From RGIG2161 sp964525525 (GTDB lineage: Bacteria; Bacillota; Clostridia; Oscillospirales; CAG-272): 64,000 bases of DNA. The stretch spans positions 1-64,000 of the forward strand of contig CAZGHD010000001.1 of assembly GCA_964525525.1 (NCBI GenBank), read 5' to 3'. A program made the position numbers and the translations under genes. Below, one piece after another: positions 40,484 through 49,127 of the stretch (position 1 is the first letter of the stretch; the number at the start of each line of letters is the position of its first letter). The notes below the pieces were generated by a model that was not told where the DNA came from, made no database searches, and saw nothing but the letters and a program-made list of their open reading frames with translations.

Positions 40484-40603
40484 TTATATTTTGTTTGCCT
40501 TTTCAATAAGAGCTTTAAATCTGTCTGTGTCGCGAATGGGCTCAAGGTCGCGGGTGTTCATCTCTTTGCGGAGACGGTATATGGTCTTTCCTATAGAATG
40601 CAT
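40484..40603 (-). CDS. 39-residue basic peptide, first in the MutS-like unit
   Basis: A 39-codon gene. GAGGTGA lies five bases before ATG 40603, and it stops (TAA) two bases before the next gene's ATG, whose own ribosome site is missing. The N-terminus IGKTIYRLRKEMN resembles the first helix of an XRE helix-turn-helix, and DRFKALIEKANKI resembles the last helix of a TPR. It may be a true small protein or the collapsed remnant of an XRE-TPR regulator kept for translational coupling. Confidence 0.55.
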   Translation of the reverse strand: MHSIGKTIYRLRKEMNTRDLEPIRDTDRFKALIEKANKI

Positions 40604-40699
40604 TGCGGTCACCTCGTTTTCTTTATATTATTGCAGTGCTTTAAGAATATTATATCAAACTGAAAATAAAAAGTAAACAGAGAGAAAGTAGAGAAAAAA

Positions 40700-41110
40700 C
40701 CAACGGCGCGTTGAGTTAAGTCAAGACCACCAGCCGTGCCGATGGCTTGCACAAGCCCCCTTGGGGTACTTCACATGCTGAGCCTATAGGCTCGTCGAAT
40801 TATCCGTCACTTGCGGTAGTTGCCCTACTACCACAGATGTGGTAACTATATTAAGCCTCCCTTGTGTAAAGGGAGGGGGACCACGAAGTGGTGGAGGGAT
40901 TGTAAGGTAAATAATAAATAGAAAACAATCCCTCAGTCAAAAATCAAAGATTTTTGCCAGCTCCCTTTGCACAAGGGCGCCTCCCGCTGCGGCGGGAACC
41001 GTCTAAAGCTAAAGCTTTTTGGCACCACCGGCACTGCCGATGGTTGTGTAGACAATACGATCTCCGCCCAAACGTGCAAAACGTTCGGGTGGAGAATTTG
41101 TTTAGTAAAG
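40700..41110. repeat. palindromic intergenic repeat region
   Basis: The 525-base gap 40604-41129 holds no gene. Its main element is an imperfect inverted repeat: CCTTGTGTAAAGGGAG (40860-40875) against CTCCCTTTGCACAAGG (40961-40976), and GAGGGATTGT (40894-40903) against ACAATCCCTC (40925-40934). Each arm carries its own hairpin (CCAC-GAA-GTGG; CAAAAATC-AAA-GATTTTTG). Further hairpins lie at about 41061-41094 (CTCCGCCC...GGGTGGAG), and TGCCGATGG occurs twice (40737-40745 and 41035-41043). This resembles dispersed palindromic repeats I recall from Oscillospirales genomes. No terminal target duplication or ORF was found. Confidence 0.7.
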
Positions 41111-41129
41111 AGTACCTTAGATTTTGCGA

Positions 41130-43727
41130 TTACTTATTATCCCTTGCGGCGATGTCAGCTTCGTAGTTTGCTCTGTCCTGAGTGCCGAGGGCGTTGCGGA
41201 AGAGAACTATTCCGGACTCGTCTTCGTCAAAGGTGTATTCTACCGAGCCGTGCCAGCCGTTACCGAGCTCTGTCGGTTCGTAACGGCGGAACAGTGAATC
41301 AGCCACGGGGAAGTAGCCCTCGCCCTTGCCGCGGTAATCGGTCAGCTCCCAGATGCAGTCGAGCTTGCCGTCCTTTCCGTACGGGCGGGAGAATTTAACT
41401 ATACCTATCTCGGGTGCAAACCAGTACTCCATCTTGCCGCCGCGATAGCCGTAACCTCCTTCGGGACCGGTAAGATCGAATTTTATGTGTCGGCAGTTTT
41501 CAAACGTTCCCGCTTTGGTTATAACGGTTTCCTCGTCAAGCACGTCGAACACAAGGTGATTGGATTTTCCTTTCCACGTGGGCACGTTGCGCTCATCGTG
41601 ATACCCGGGTATCCATTCGTCACTCCATATAGTACCTGCCGCGTCATAGAGAATATCGTAAAGGAAGCTATAGAGAACTTTATAGCCCTCGTCTCCGCAG
41701 TTACCCATATCCTTCCACTCAAAGCTGTATTTTCTGTTGTCAGAAATTTTAACCTTTCCGTCATTTGTGTCAACGTCTATAAGCTCAAAGAAGTTCCAAT
41801 GTCCCTTTTCGGTATAACTCGGGTTGAAACCGGGGTCGGTTGCCAATATACGCTGCATTACGTCGGTCGCGATAGCGATATGCACCTTTTCACGCTTGGT
41901 TTTTGCAAGCTCTGCGGCGCGGGCAAGCGGCTTGCTTACGTCTACGATAGCTTCACCACCGTCGTTTTCGGTATAATAACCGCGACGTACGTGGAGCATA
42001 TTACCTTTCCATGAATCATCGTAACCGAGATGCTGTACGAATGTGTATGCTTTGACAGTTACGCTGTCGTCGGCAGCGGCGGTTACCTCAAAGGTGTTTT
42101 CCGCTTCGACTATAACTGCGTCGGTGGATTTGGGTGTGTAGCTCCATTTGTTGCCCACAGCGAACGGGAGCATTCCGCTGCCGCCGAGTATGGTGTAGCT
42201 GTCAAGCTCCCATTCATTTGTCTCGTCATAGCGGTTTACGATCTGGTGCACGATACCGACGCCGGGACAGAAGGTGGTATCGCAGAATTTAACACCGTAT
42301 TTTTCACCTTTGAAACGGTAAAGTGAGCAGTTTTCAAATTTTCCTGCAGGGGTATCGACAGTTACGTCGTTTGATACGTAAGTCAGGGTGCTGTCACCGC
42401 TTGTCTTAACGTCGCCCGGCTTCATTTCGGGGTCGTATATAAGACTGTTAAGTCTCGAGCACTGCCAGAAAAGTGATGAGTCGTATTCGTCTGCATAGCC
42501 GCGGTGATAACCCGGCTGTGACCAGAAATAGAGCTTACCGTCGATATACTTATATACCTCGCCCTGAACTCCGAAACGGAATTTTTCATAGGGGAGATCA
42601 AGCTCGTGCGCTTTTTTCTCCGCGTCGATCGCCGCGAGAGCGTTTGCGTAGTAAACGTCGCTCGGCTCGAGAAGCTCGAGTACCTTGTTGTATGCATTCA
42701 TACAGTCCTCGTAATTTTTCTCGTCGCGGGAGTAGCATCCGTACCAGAAGTATGTGTATGCCAAGGATTTTACAAATCCGTTTTCTTCGAGAAACGGCAT
42801 CTGCGTATTTTTCATAAAATCAAGGCGTTCTTTGCCGGAATATTTTCCGTGCTCATACGCCATTACCGACTGCATTACATCGTCGTTATGGCTATTTAAC
42901 GCTGCGTCCTTCATTTTAGCAAGAACTTCGTCGTTTCTCTCACCCGGCAACCACCAATATCCTCTCATAAGTACCTCTGCGAGAGCGTACTGCTTTTCAT
43001 TTGATTCATCAAGCGCTTCGACGTCCCCAAGGACACGGCGATATTCTTCCTCAAAGCCGGTTATGTCGTCTCTGATCTGCCACAGCTTGAGCTCCTCGAC
43101 CTGCCGCATAACGCGTTTTACGAGAGCTTCGTTTTCGTCGTATGTCTTTTCCATAATACCGTATTCCTTTCTCAGTTGTTTCCGCCCCTCGCACAGACGC
43201 CACTTTACCGTCCCTGCCGGCAGGGAAAGGCGCGCGGCTATCTCGGCGACCGAAAGACCTTCAAAGTAATGCAGAGTGACCGCCTCGCGTATCTTTTCAC
43301 TCAGTGCTTCAACGGCCGTGTGAAGCTCTGACGCCTGCTCGTCCTTTGACAGATTTGCGATACCGAGCATATCGAGTATTTCGCTATTCTCATCGTCTGC
43401 AAGCTCAATGCCCGAGAGCAGGTCAAGGCTGATGTCGGGAACGGTACTGCGGTAGTGAGCGACCAGAGTGCGAGCCTTGTTTTTGGCTATGTGACACACC
43501 CAGGAACCGAATTTATTGCGGTCTTTGAGCGAGTCGAGATTGATCCACGCAGAAACGAATGCGTCCTGTGACGCATCCTGCGCGGAAAATTCGTTTTCGG
43601 TCACCTTGTAGGCAGTTCCGAGAACCGAACGCTCGTGACGCAGTACCAGCTCTTCAAACGCGAGCTGATTTCCGAGCAGGGTCAGCTCTACGAGAACGTC
43701 GTCATTGTGTTCCGTGTGTTTTGTCAT
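41130..43727 (-). CDS. ECF sigma factor with very long C-terminal extension
   Basis: 865 residues. The first 190 are an ECF sigma factor: region 2 LAFEELVLRHERSVLGTAYKV and AQDASQDAFVSAWINLDSL, region 4 LSEKIREAVTLHYFEGLSVAEIAARLSLPAGTVKWRLCEGRKQL. The remaining 670 have no membrane span. A helical TPR-like part (about 195-385) is followed by beta-rich units; a segment recurs as TPAGKFENCSLYRF...FCPGVGIV and TKAGTFENCRHIKF...FAPEIGIV, which shows internal duplication. No anti-sigma gene is adjacent, so the extension may be the sensor. The promoter and start-codon region is duplicated 3.8 kb upstream, before the ABC exporter. Confidence 0.9.
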   Translation of the reverse strand: MTKHTEHNDDVLVELTLLGNQLAFEELVLRHERSVLGTAYKVTENEFSAQDASQDAFVSAWINLDSLKDRNKFGSWVCHIAKNKARTLVAHYRSTVPDISLDLLSGIELADDENSEILDMLGIANLSKDEQASELHTAVEALSEKIREAVTLHYFEGLSVAEIAARLSLPAGTVKWRLCEGRKQLRKEYGIMEKTYDENEALVKRVMRQVEELKLWQIRDDITGFEEEYRRVLGDVEALDESNEKQYALAEVLMRGYWWLPGERNDEVLAKMKDAALNSHNDDVMQSVMAYEHGKYSGKERLDFMKNTQMPFLEENGFVKSLAYTYFWYGCYSRDEKNYEDCMNAYNKVLELLEPSDVYYANALAAIDAEKKAHELDLPYEKFRFGVQGEVYKYIDGKLYFWSQPGYHRGYADEYDSSLFWQCSRLNSLIYDPEMKPGDVKTSGDSTLTYVSNDVTVDTPAGKFENCSLYRFKGEKYGVKFCDTTFCPGVGIVHQIVNRYDETNEWELDSYTILGGSGMLPFAVGNKWSYTPKSTDAVIVEAENTFEVTAAADDSVTVKAYTFVQHLGYDDSWKGNMLHVRRGYYTENDGGEAIVDVSKPLARAAELAKTKREKVHIAIATDVMQRILATDPGFNPSYTEKGHWNFFELIDVDTNDGKVKISDNRKYSFEWKDMGNCGDEGYKVLYSFLYDILYDAAGTIWSDEWIPGYHDERNVPTWKGKSNHLVFDVLDEETVITKAGTFENCRHIKFDLTGPEGGYGYRGGKMEYWFAPEIGIVKFSRPYGKDGKLDCIWELTDYRGKGEGYFPVADSLFRRYEPTELGNGWHGSVEYTFDEDESGIVLFRNALGTQDRANYEADIAARDNK

Positions 43728-43816
43728 CTTGCATTTCCTTTCTTTTGCTTTTCCGTCCTACGGAGCGGTCTTTTTGGGGCTTTCACTTATAAGACTCGGA
43801 AAATGAGTAAAAGGTT
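43721..43816 (-). promoter_or_regulatory. sigma-gene promoter and leader, copy A
   Basis: The 46-base core (43771-43816) is identical to copy B at 47509-47554 and contains, on the minus strand, CCTTTTACTC, ATTTTC, CGAGTCTTATAAG and AAGTGAAAG. The ribosome site AAGGAA and the start ATGACAA are also shared with copy B. Copy A has about 21 extra bases (CCTACGGAG region) between core and ribosome site. Confidence 0.75.
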
Positions 43817-43860
43817 GGGTAAAGCGAAAAAAATTTTAGGCTTGGCTCAAAAATATTCTT

Positions 43861-45645
43861 TTACACATATTTACTTGCCTGTAAATTGAATAGATGTGCA
43901 TACTTTCCATTCTGCTTCAAAAGCTCAAAATGTGATCCTTGTTCGATAATACGTCCATCATCTATAACAAGTATCTTATCGGCAAGCGTGGTATTGGAAA
44001 GTCTGTGTGAAATCGTAACCGAACTTTTACCTTCGCTCAAATGATAGAGCTGTTCGAAAATTCTATCCTCCGAGATAGGGTCAAGCGCAGCAGACGGCTC
44101 GTCAAGAATCATATATTCGCTATCTTTGAAGTATGCACGGGCAAGTCCAACGAGCTGCCATTGGCCGCCCGAAAGATCTTTGCCGTTGTCTGCATAGTAG
44201 CGTCCAAGAACGCTGTCAAAACCGTTCTCCCAATCCTTGATGACTTCACTTGCGCCGCTGATGTCGCAAGCCTTTTTCAGTTTCTCGTCATTAAAACGGT
44301 TGTCGAAATCCGATAGAGCAATGATTTCTCGTAGCGGCAGACAGTAAGTAACATAGTCTTGAAACAGCACACCAAATACTTTTCGTACTGCGTAAACATC
44401 ATATTCCTTCAAATCCACGCCGTCGAGCTTGATGCAGCCTTCCTCGGGATCATAGAAGCGGAACATCAGCTTGATAATCGTGGATTTTCCTGCACCATTC
44501 AAGCCTATCAGACCAATTTTTTCATGCGGTTCTATGGTAAAGGAACAATCCTTCAGTACATATTGCTCCGCATTGGGATAACGGAAGGATACGTTGCAGA
44601 ACTCGATTTTTGGATTATTCGACGGCTTCAAGGTTCCGCTTTTTTCTACCTCGGATTTAATATCCATAAATTCCCGAAGTTCTGTCAAACGATCATTATC
44701 ATTTAAAAAAACGTCAATACTATTCATCAGTGTCTGGGTTTGATTTCGTAATCTGGATACTATACTTAAATTATACTGTAAATCACCTATACCAATTATT
44801 TTATGAATTACATCCAATGCAGAAATAGTAATCACTAAAAATTCACTGGACAAATTAATAATCATAATTAGTGTATTGATAATGTTGTGTTTTATATTTT
44901 CGTGAAAATTTATACGGAACAGCTTTTCCCACACTTCATTGCGCTTGTTAAGAAAATATGAGCCTATGTTGTTCAACTTAATTTCAAACTGCACATTATT
45001 GTCGAAGAATAATCCGCTGTAATAGTCTTTTTTTCGATTATCACGAAGCTGTTGTTTCTCCATCTCCATTCTGTGTTCTGTGTGCTTTTTATTATACAGA
45101 AAATACGGTACCAACAGGAGAAGGGTTGCAATTCCAAGCCACCATTTGTATGTACACACGATTACAAAAGTTGTAATAACGTTGATAAATGCAGAAACAA
45201 TATCAAAAAACAACCATGTCATTTGAGTCATAGTTCCGAAATTATTTCGTGCGTGACGAACCTTATCACCCATCTCTGCACTATCAAAAAAGGCAAGATC
45301 CATTCGGGATGTTTTGTCCATCATAACGGCTTCAATATAAAACTGTATTTCAAAACCATATCGCGAGTTTACATACAAATTAAATCGTGCAAGCATATAT
45401 ATAAGAAGCTGCAATATAAGGTAAATAGCGAGGTTAAAGAAAACTGCTTGGAAATTTCTTGGGACATTTGCTATGCCATTCAATATTTCTCTCCACAGAC
45501 CTATATTTATCAAAGGGATTACTGTGGTTGAAAGAAGAATCAATAATTTCATAGAAAAATAGAATTTCGATGCAAAAAAACTGGTTTTAAACCCAAACCA
45601 CAAATTCCCAATAATTCCTCTGAAAAAATCATTGATTTTCTTCAT
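43861..45645 (-). CDS. ABC exporter half-transporter (second subunit)
   Basis: 594 residues: an N-terminal six-span exporter domain (about 1-320) and a C-terminal nucleotide-binding domain. ATPase motifs are intact: Walker A GLNGAGKSTIIKL, signature LSGGQWQL, Walker B YMILDEPSAALD and H-loop ISHRLS. It overlaps the upstream half-transporter by four bases, so the two form a heterodimer. The region is more AT-rich than its neighbours, a sign of transfer. The cargo is unknown; drugs, peptides or lipids are usual for this class. No peptidase domain or bacteriocin gene is adjacent. Confidence 0.95.
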   Translation of the reverse strand: MKKINDFFRGIIGNLWFGFKTSFFASKFYFSMKLLILLSTTVIPLINIGLWREILNGIANVPRNFQAVFFNLAIYLILQLLIYMLARFNLYVNSRYGFEIQFYIEAVMMDKTSRMDLAFFDSAEMGDKVRHARNNFGTMTQMTWLFFDIVSAFINVITTFVIVCTYKWWLGIATLLLLVPYFLYNKKHTEHRMEMEKQQLRDNRKKDYYSGLFFDNNVQFEIKLNNIGSYFLNKRNEVWEKLFRINFHENIKHNIINTLIMIINLSSEFLVITISALDVIHKIIGIGDLQYNLSIVSRLRNQTQTLMNSIDVFLNDNDRLTELREFMDIKSEVEKSGTLKPSNNPKIEFCNVSFRYPNAEQYVLKDCSFTIEPHEKIGLIGLNGAGKSTIIKLMFRFYDPEEGCIKLDGVDLKEYDVYAVRKVFGVLFQDYVTYCLPLREIIALSDFDNRFNDEKLKKACDISGASEVIKDWENGFDSVLGRYYADNGKDLSGGQWQLVGLARAYFKDSEYMILDEPSAALDPISEDRIFEQLYHLSEGKSSVTISHRLSNTTLADKILVIDDGRIIEQGSHFELLKQNGKYAHLFNLQASKYV

Positions 45646-47432
45646 ATTGCTTTATCCTCCTTTAAAGTATACTTTTCACGCTGGAGGTTATAGAGTTTTG
45701 CGTATAGACCGTCAAGTGAAATAAGCTCGTCATGTGTACCTTCTTCCTTGATTTTTCCATCATCCAGTACGATTATTTTATTTGACATACGAGTACTTGA
45801 AATACGGTGTGAGATCATAACACCTGTTTTTTTATGTGCTATGACTTCATAGTTTTTAAAAATCTGATCCTCAGCCTCTGCATCAAGTGCGGCTGACGGT
45901 TCGTCAAAAATAATGATGGGAGCGTTTTTGAAATAAGCTCGTGATAACGCAATCTTTTGCCATTGACCCTTTGAAAGCTCGGTACCTTTGTCGTCAAATT
46001 GACGTGTCATAAATGAGTCAATCCCATTTTCAAGTTTGGGACGCAAATCATCATATACACCGCTTTGTATCAATACATTCTGAATTTCATCGTTATTGTC
46101 CATACGTTCAGGTGCGGATAGAGCAATATTTTCTCTCAGTGTAAGCGGATATTGCACAAAACTTTGAAATAATACCGAAAATAAGTTTCTCACATCCCGT
46201 ATATCGTAATCCGCCATTGGGTAACCGTTTATCAAAATTTGTCCCGATTCAATTTCGTAAAGTCCCAGCATCAGCTTTATAATTGTGGATTTACCTGAAC
46301 CGTTGATACCGACTATAGAGAGCTTGTCACCACGGTTCAGCGTGAAAGAGGCACCTGATAAAACATATTTTTCGGTATAAGGATACTTGAAATAGACATT
46401 TTCAAAGCTAAGAGATTCAAATGTTTCCAATTTCCTCGATTTAATATTTATATCAGGACAATCTAAGGCAAAAAAGGCAAATACTCGGCCCATTCTTTGC
46501 GCTGTCCTCGTATATCCAAATACAATAACATCCAACATGGTTTTGAATGTGTTTGTAGCAGAAAGTGCAAATCCTGTGTACAGCGCTACATCACCTATAC
46601 TTATATCTGAAATCATAGCTTTATAAACGACAAATGCTGTGAATACTATTTCACCAATGCGCATAATTAGTTCCACAGGAAGTGACGCGAACAGTTTTTT
46701 CTTATCGAGTTTTTTGTTTTCTTTTGTAAATTCGTTTTTCTCCGTAAGATATCTGTCCTTTATATTATCAGTAAGATCATACATTCGTACATCTTTTGCG
46801 GGCCAAGCATCGGTTAGCATCCAACGATAATAATTGAATTTTCGTGTATCCGGTGCCGTCTTCATACGCAAATTTTCTGATTTTTTATCGAATACACTTC
46901 TTAAAATAATAGATGGTATAGTTAATATAAGAAATAACATCGCGAACCAAACATGAAAATTCACAAGAGCAGTGAATGTTACAGCAAAAGTGTAGGCATA
47001 TGTTATGACCCGCACAATATTATCCGCCAGATGAACTGCGGCAACCGTAGAATAACGTACATCGGTAACTACATTTTTTCCATTGGCAGAATCAATAAAC
47101 GACATTGGAAGTTGGTTCATTTTTGCAAGTACATCCCGTTCATACTGTTCCTGTGCTCTTTCAAATATGGAATTATAGAGCAAAGTATGTACACTGTTCA
47201 TTCCACAAGAAAGAAGAAGAATGGCGATATAAAGACCTATTAAAGAAAGAAGAACCGATAAATTGGGTGAGTACAGGGTTAAATTTTCTAAAATATATTT
47301 CATAACCAATGTGCCGGATAATGTTAATGTAGAACATATCAAGGCAACTATCCAGTAAACCACAACCATATATTTACTGGACTTGTACAACAAACCAAAT
47401 GAGTAGAATATTGATTTAAGGTAAAGTTTCAT
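45642..47432 (-). CDS. ABC exporter half-transporter (first subunit)
   Basis: 596 residues, exporter-type membrane domain followed by an ATPase domain. Walker A GINGSGKSTIIKL, Walker B PIIIFDEPSAALD and the H-loop ISHRIS are intact; the signature is LSKGQ in place of LSGGQ, a small deviation in a heterodimer. GAGGAGG precedes ATG 47432. An 18-codon leader frame ends at this start (TAATG). The gene is AT-rich and is driven from copy B of the ECF-gene promoter, so it is probably coregulated with the 865-residue sigma factor. Confidence 0.95.
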   Translation of the reverse strand: MKLYLKSIFYSFGLLYKSSKYMVVVYWIVALICSTLTLSGTLVMKYILENLTLYSPNLSVLLSLIGLYIAILLLSCGMNSVHTLLYNSIFERAQEQYERDVLAKMNQLPMSFIDSANGKNVVTDVRYSTVAAVHLADNIVRVITYAYTFAVTFTALVNFHVWFAMLFLILTIPSIILRSVFDKKSENLRMKTAPDTRKFNYYRWMLTDAWPAKDVRMYDLTDNIKDRYLTEKNEFTKENKKLDKKKLFASLPVELIMRIGEIVFTAFVVYKAMISDISIGDVALYTGFALSATNTFKTMLDVIVFGYTRTAQRMGRVFAFFALDCPDINIKSRKLETFESLSFENVYFKYPYTEKYVLSGASFTLNRGDKLSIVGINGSGKSTIIKLMLGLYEIESGQILINGYPMADYDIRDVRNLFSVLFQSFVQYPLTLRENIALSAPERMDNNDEIQNVLIQSGVYDDLRPKLENGIDSFMTRQFDDKGTELSKGQWQKIALSRAYFKNAPIIIFDEPSAALDAEAEDQIFKNYEVIAHKKTGVMISHRISSTRMSNKIIVLDDGKIKEEGTHDELISLDGLYAKLYNLQREKYTLKEDKAI

Positions 47433-47488
47433 TATTTCCTCCTCGAATAATAGCCCTGGTGAATTTTAAAACAACTTATACTTGTCAT
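47432..47488 (-). CDS. 18-codon leader frame from a duplicated sigma-gene start
   Basis: ATG 47488 with AAGGAA eight bases upstream encodes MTSISCFKIHQGYYSRRK and stops in TAATG, sharing one base with the exporter ATG. Its ribosome site and first codons (ATGACAA) are the same as those of the sigma gene at 43727. It is probably a by-product of the duplication that could couple translation into the exporter gene. Confidence 0.5.
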   Translation of the reverse strand: MTSISCFKIHQGYYSRRK

Positions 47489-47554
47489 CTTACATTTCCT
47501 TTTTTGCGTTTTTGGGGCTTTCACTTATAAGACTCGGAAAATGAGTAAAAGGTT
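47482..47554 (-). promoter_or_regulatory. sigma-gene promoter and leader, copy B
   Basis: Core 47509-47554 is identical to 43771-43816, in the same orientation. The 21-base stretch 47482-47502 (ribosome site and start) differs from 43721-43741 at one position. It reads into the ABC exporter genes. Confidence 0.75.
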
Positions 47555-47573
47555 TGCTTTTTTTGAAAAAAAT

Positions 47574-47616
47574 ATAAAAAAGTGGATCAACTGCTTAAAA
47601 AACAGCCGATCCACTT
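47574..47616 (-). terminator. intrinsic terminator of the alarmone synthetase gene
   Basis: AGTGGATC (47581-47588) pairs with GATCCACT (47608-47615) with an inner CTG/CAG; a T-rich tract follows on the minus strand. Confidence 0.78.
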
Positions 47617-47626
47617 GATTTTTTTG

Positions 47627-48298
47627 TTATTTTTCCGCGTCGATCTGACGGCGGATAGACTGCATTTCAAGGTCTATTGCGGCGATCTTATCCGAGCACT
47701 CACGGAGCTGCGCGGCGATCACTTCGGGATTTTCAACGTCTTTTTTATACTTGAGCTTGTGCTCAAGACTTGCCCAGAAGTCCATCGCTATCGTGCGGAA
47801 CTGTACTTCAACTTCCATACGCTCTGTAGATTCGGTGAGGAATATCGGAATGTTTATTATCATATGGTAGCTTCTGTATCCGCTTTCCTTGGGATTTTTT
47901 ATGTAGTCCTTTATCTCAATTACGTTTATGTCGTCCTGACGCATAAACATCTCGGACAGCATATAAATATCCTCGGGGAAGGAGCAGATTATCCGCGCGC
48001 CTGCAACGTCGTGAACGTGCGCGCGGACGTTTTCGAGATTTACCTCGTAATTTTTACGGTTCAGCTTTTCGATTATACTTTGCGGACTTTTTATTCGGGT
48101 CTTTATTGATTCAACCGGGTTGCGGTTGTATCTTATTGAAAATTCATCGTCAAGCACTTCAAACTTGGTAGCAACCTCTTTCAGCGCGCAGTTGTATTTC
48201 ATCATAAGCTCGATAAACGGGCGCTGATTTGCAAGCAGAGGATGCTCGTCAAGATTTGAAATCTGCAGTTTTTTCGGGCGATCGTTAAGGCTGATCAT
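47627..48298 (-). CDS. small alarmone synthetase (RelQ/YjbM type)
   Basis: 223 residues with a single RelA/SpoT synthetase domain, predicted to make (p)ppGpp from GTP/GDP and ATP. Motifs are VHDVAGARIICSFPEDIYMLSEMF, YIKNPKESGYRSYHMIINIPIF, EVQFRTIAMDFWASLEHKLKYK. There is no hydrolase (HD), TGS or ACT domain, so it is a stand-alone synthetase. GGAGGTGAT is at the correct distance from ATG 48298; the GTG at 48307 overlaps that site. It is a single-gene unit with its own terminator. Confidence 0.92.
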   Translation of the reverse strand: MISLNDRPKKLQISNLDEHPLLANQRPFIELMMKYNCALKEVATKFEVLDDEFSIRYNRNPVESIKTRIKSPQSIIEKLNRKNYEVNLENVRAHVHDVAGARIICSFPEDIYMLSEMFMRQDDINVIEIKDYIKNPKESGYRSYHMIINIPIFLTESTERMEVEVQFRTIAMDFWASLEHKLKYKKDVENPEVIAAQLRECSDKIAAIDLEMQSIRRQIDAEK

Positions 48299-48419
48299 TT
48301 TTATCACCTCCGGATTTTATAATGGGGAGTGCAACCTTACTAAATATATTATAGCATGGCTTTATTAAGAATAAAGAAACTTAATGTGACGGATTTCGGT
48401 TTTTTTATTCACATAATCA

Positions 48420-49127
48420 TTACTTTCCCGAAAGGGTGCGGATGACGTATCCCGCGAGCACGAGTCCTGCCGCGCTCGGTACGAAAGCGCAGGATGCGGG
48501 TACGGGCTTGCCGCTGTCAGGGTCGGTGACTCCGGATTTTATCGGCGCTTCATCCGAGAAAACCACAGGCAGTTTTTTTATTCCGCGCTTTTTAAGCTCG
48601 ATTCGCATTACGCGTGCAAGCGGGCATACCGACGTTTTATAAATATCGGTGACGCAAAAGCGGGACGGATCGAGCTTTCCGCCTGCGCCCATTGACGATA
48701 TTATCGGTATTCCGAGCTCTGCCGCGCGCTCGATTATAAGCAGCTTTGACGACACGGTGTCTATCGCGTCGATGATAAAATCGTATTTTGAAAAATCTAT
48801 CTCGTCTGCGTTTTCTTTTGAATAGAATATCGGGAGCTCGGTGATATTTATCGCGGGATTTATGTCCAGCGCACGTTCTGCCATTACCTCGGTTTTAAGT
48901 CTGCCGACGGTGGAGCGGAGCGCGATTATCTGGCGGTTTAGATTACTTTCGCTCACGCGGTCTCCGTCTACCAGAGTTATAGTGCCGATACCGCTTCGCA
49001 CGAGCGCTTCTGCGGCGTATCCGCCGACGCCGCCAACACCGAACAGGAGTACGCTTGAGCGAGCGAGCTTTTCGACGGCATCATGCCCGAGCAAAAGCTC
49101 GGTACGGCTGAAAATATTATCGCTCAT
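48420..49127 (-). CDS. tcdA: tRNA threonylcarbamoyladenosine dehydratase
   Basis: About 235 residues of the ThiF/E1-like family, cyclising t6A37 of tRNA to ct6A using ATP. Motifs are SRTELLLGHDAVEKLARSSVLLFGVGGVGGYAAEALVRSG, LVDGDRVSESNLNRQ and DFIIDAIDTVSSKLLI. The C-terminus CAFVPSAAGLVLAGYVIRTL is typical of TcdA. GGAG is six bases before ATG 49127; an ATG at 49139 would overlap MtnA by 23 bases. It is the last gene of the MetH-MtnA-TcdA cluster. Confidence 0.93.
   Translation of the reverse strand: MSDNIFSRTELLLGHDAVEKLARSSVLLFGVGGVGGYAAEALVRSGIGTITLVDGDRVSESNLNRQIIALRSTVGRLKTEVMAERALDINPAINITELPIFYSKENADEIDFSKYDFIIDAIDTVSSKLLIIERAAELGIPIISSMGAGGKLDPSRFCVTDIYKTSVCPLARVMRIELKKRGIKKLPVVFSDEAPIKSGVTDPDSGKPVPASCAFVPSAAGLVLAGYVIRTLSGK

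Noticed and set aside
40700..41110. CRISPR array or insertion sequence
   Set aside because: Repeats are inverted and hairpin-forming, not regularly spaced direct repeats; there is no transposase frame.
43861..47432. Bacteriocin or lantibiotic export locus
   Set aside because: Neither half-transporter has a C39 peptidase domain and no precursor peptide or modification enzyme is adjacent; the CPBP protease lies over 7 kb away in a separate unit.
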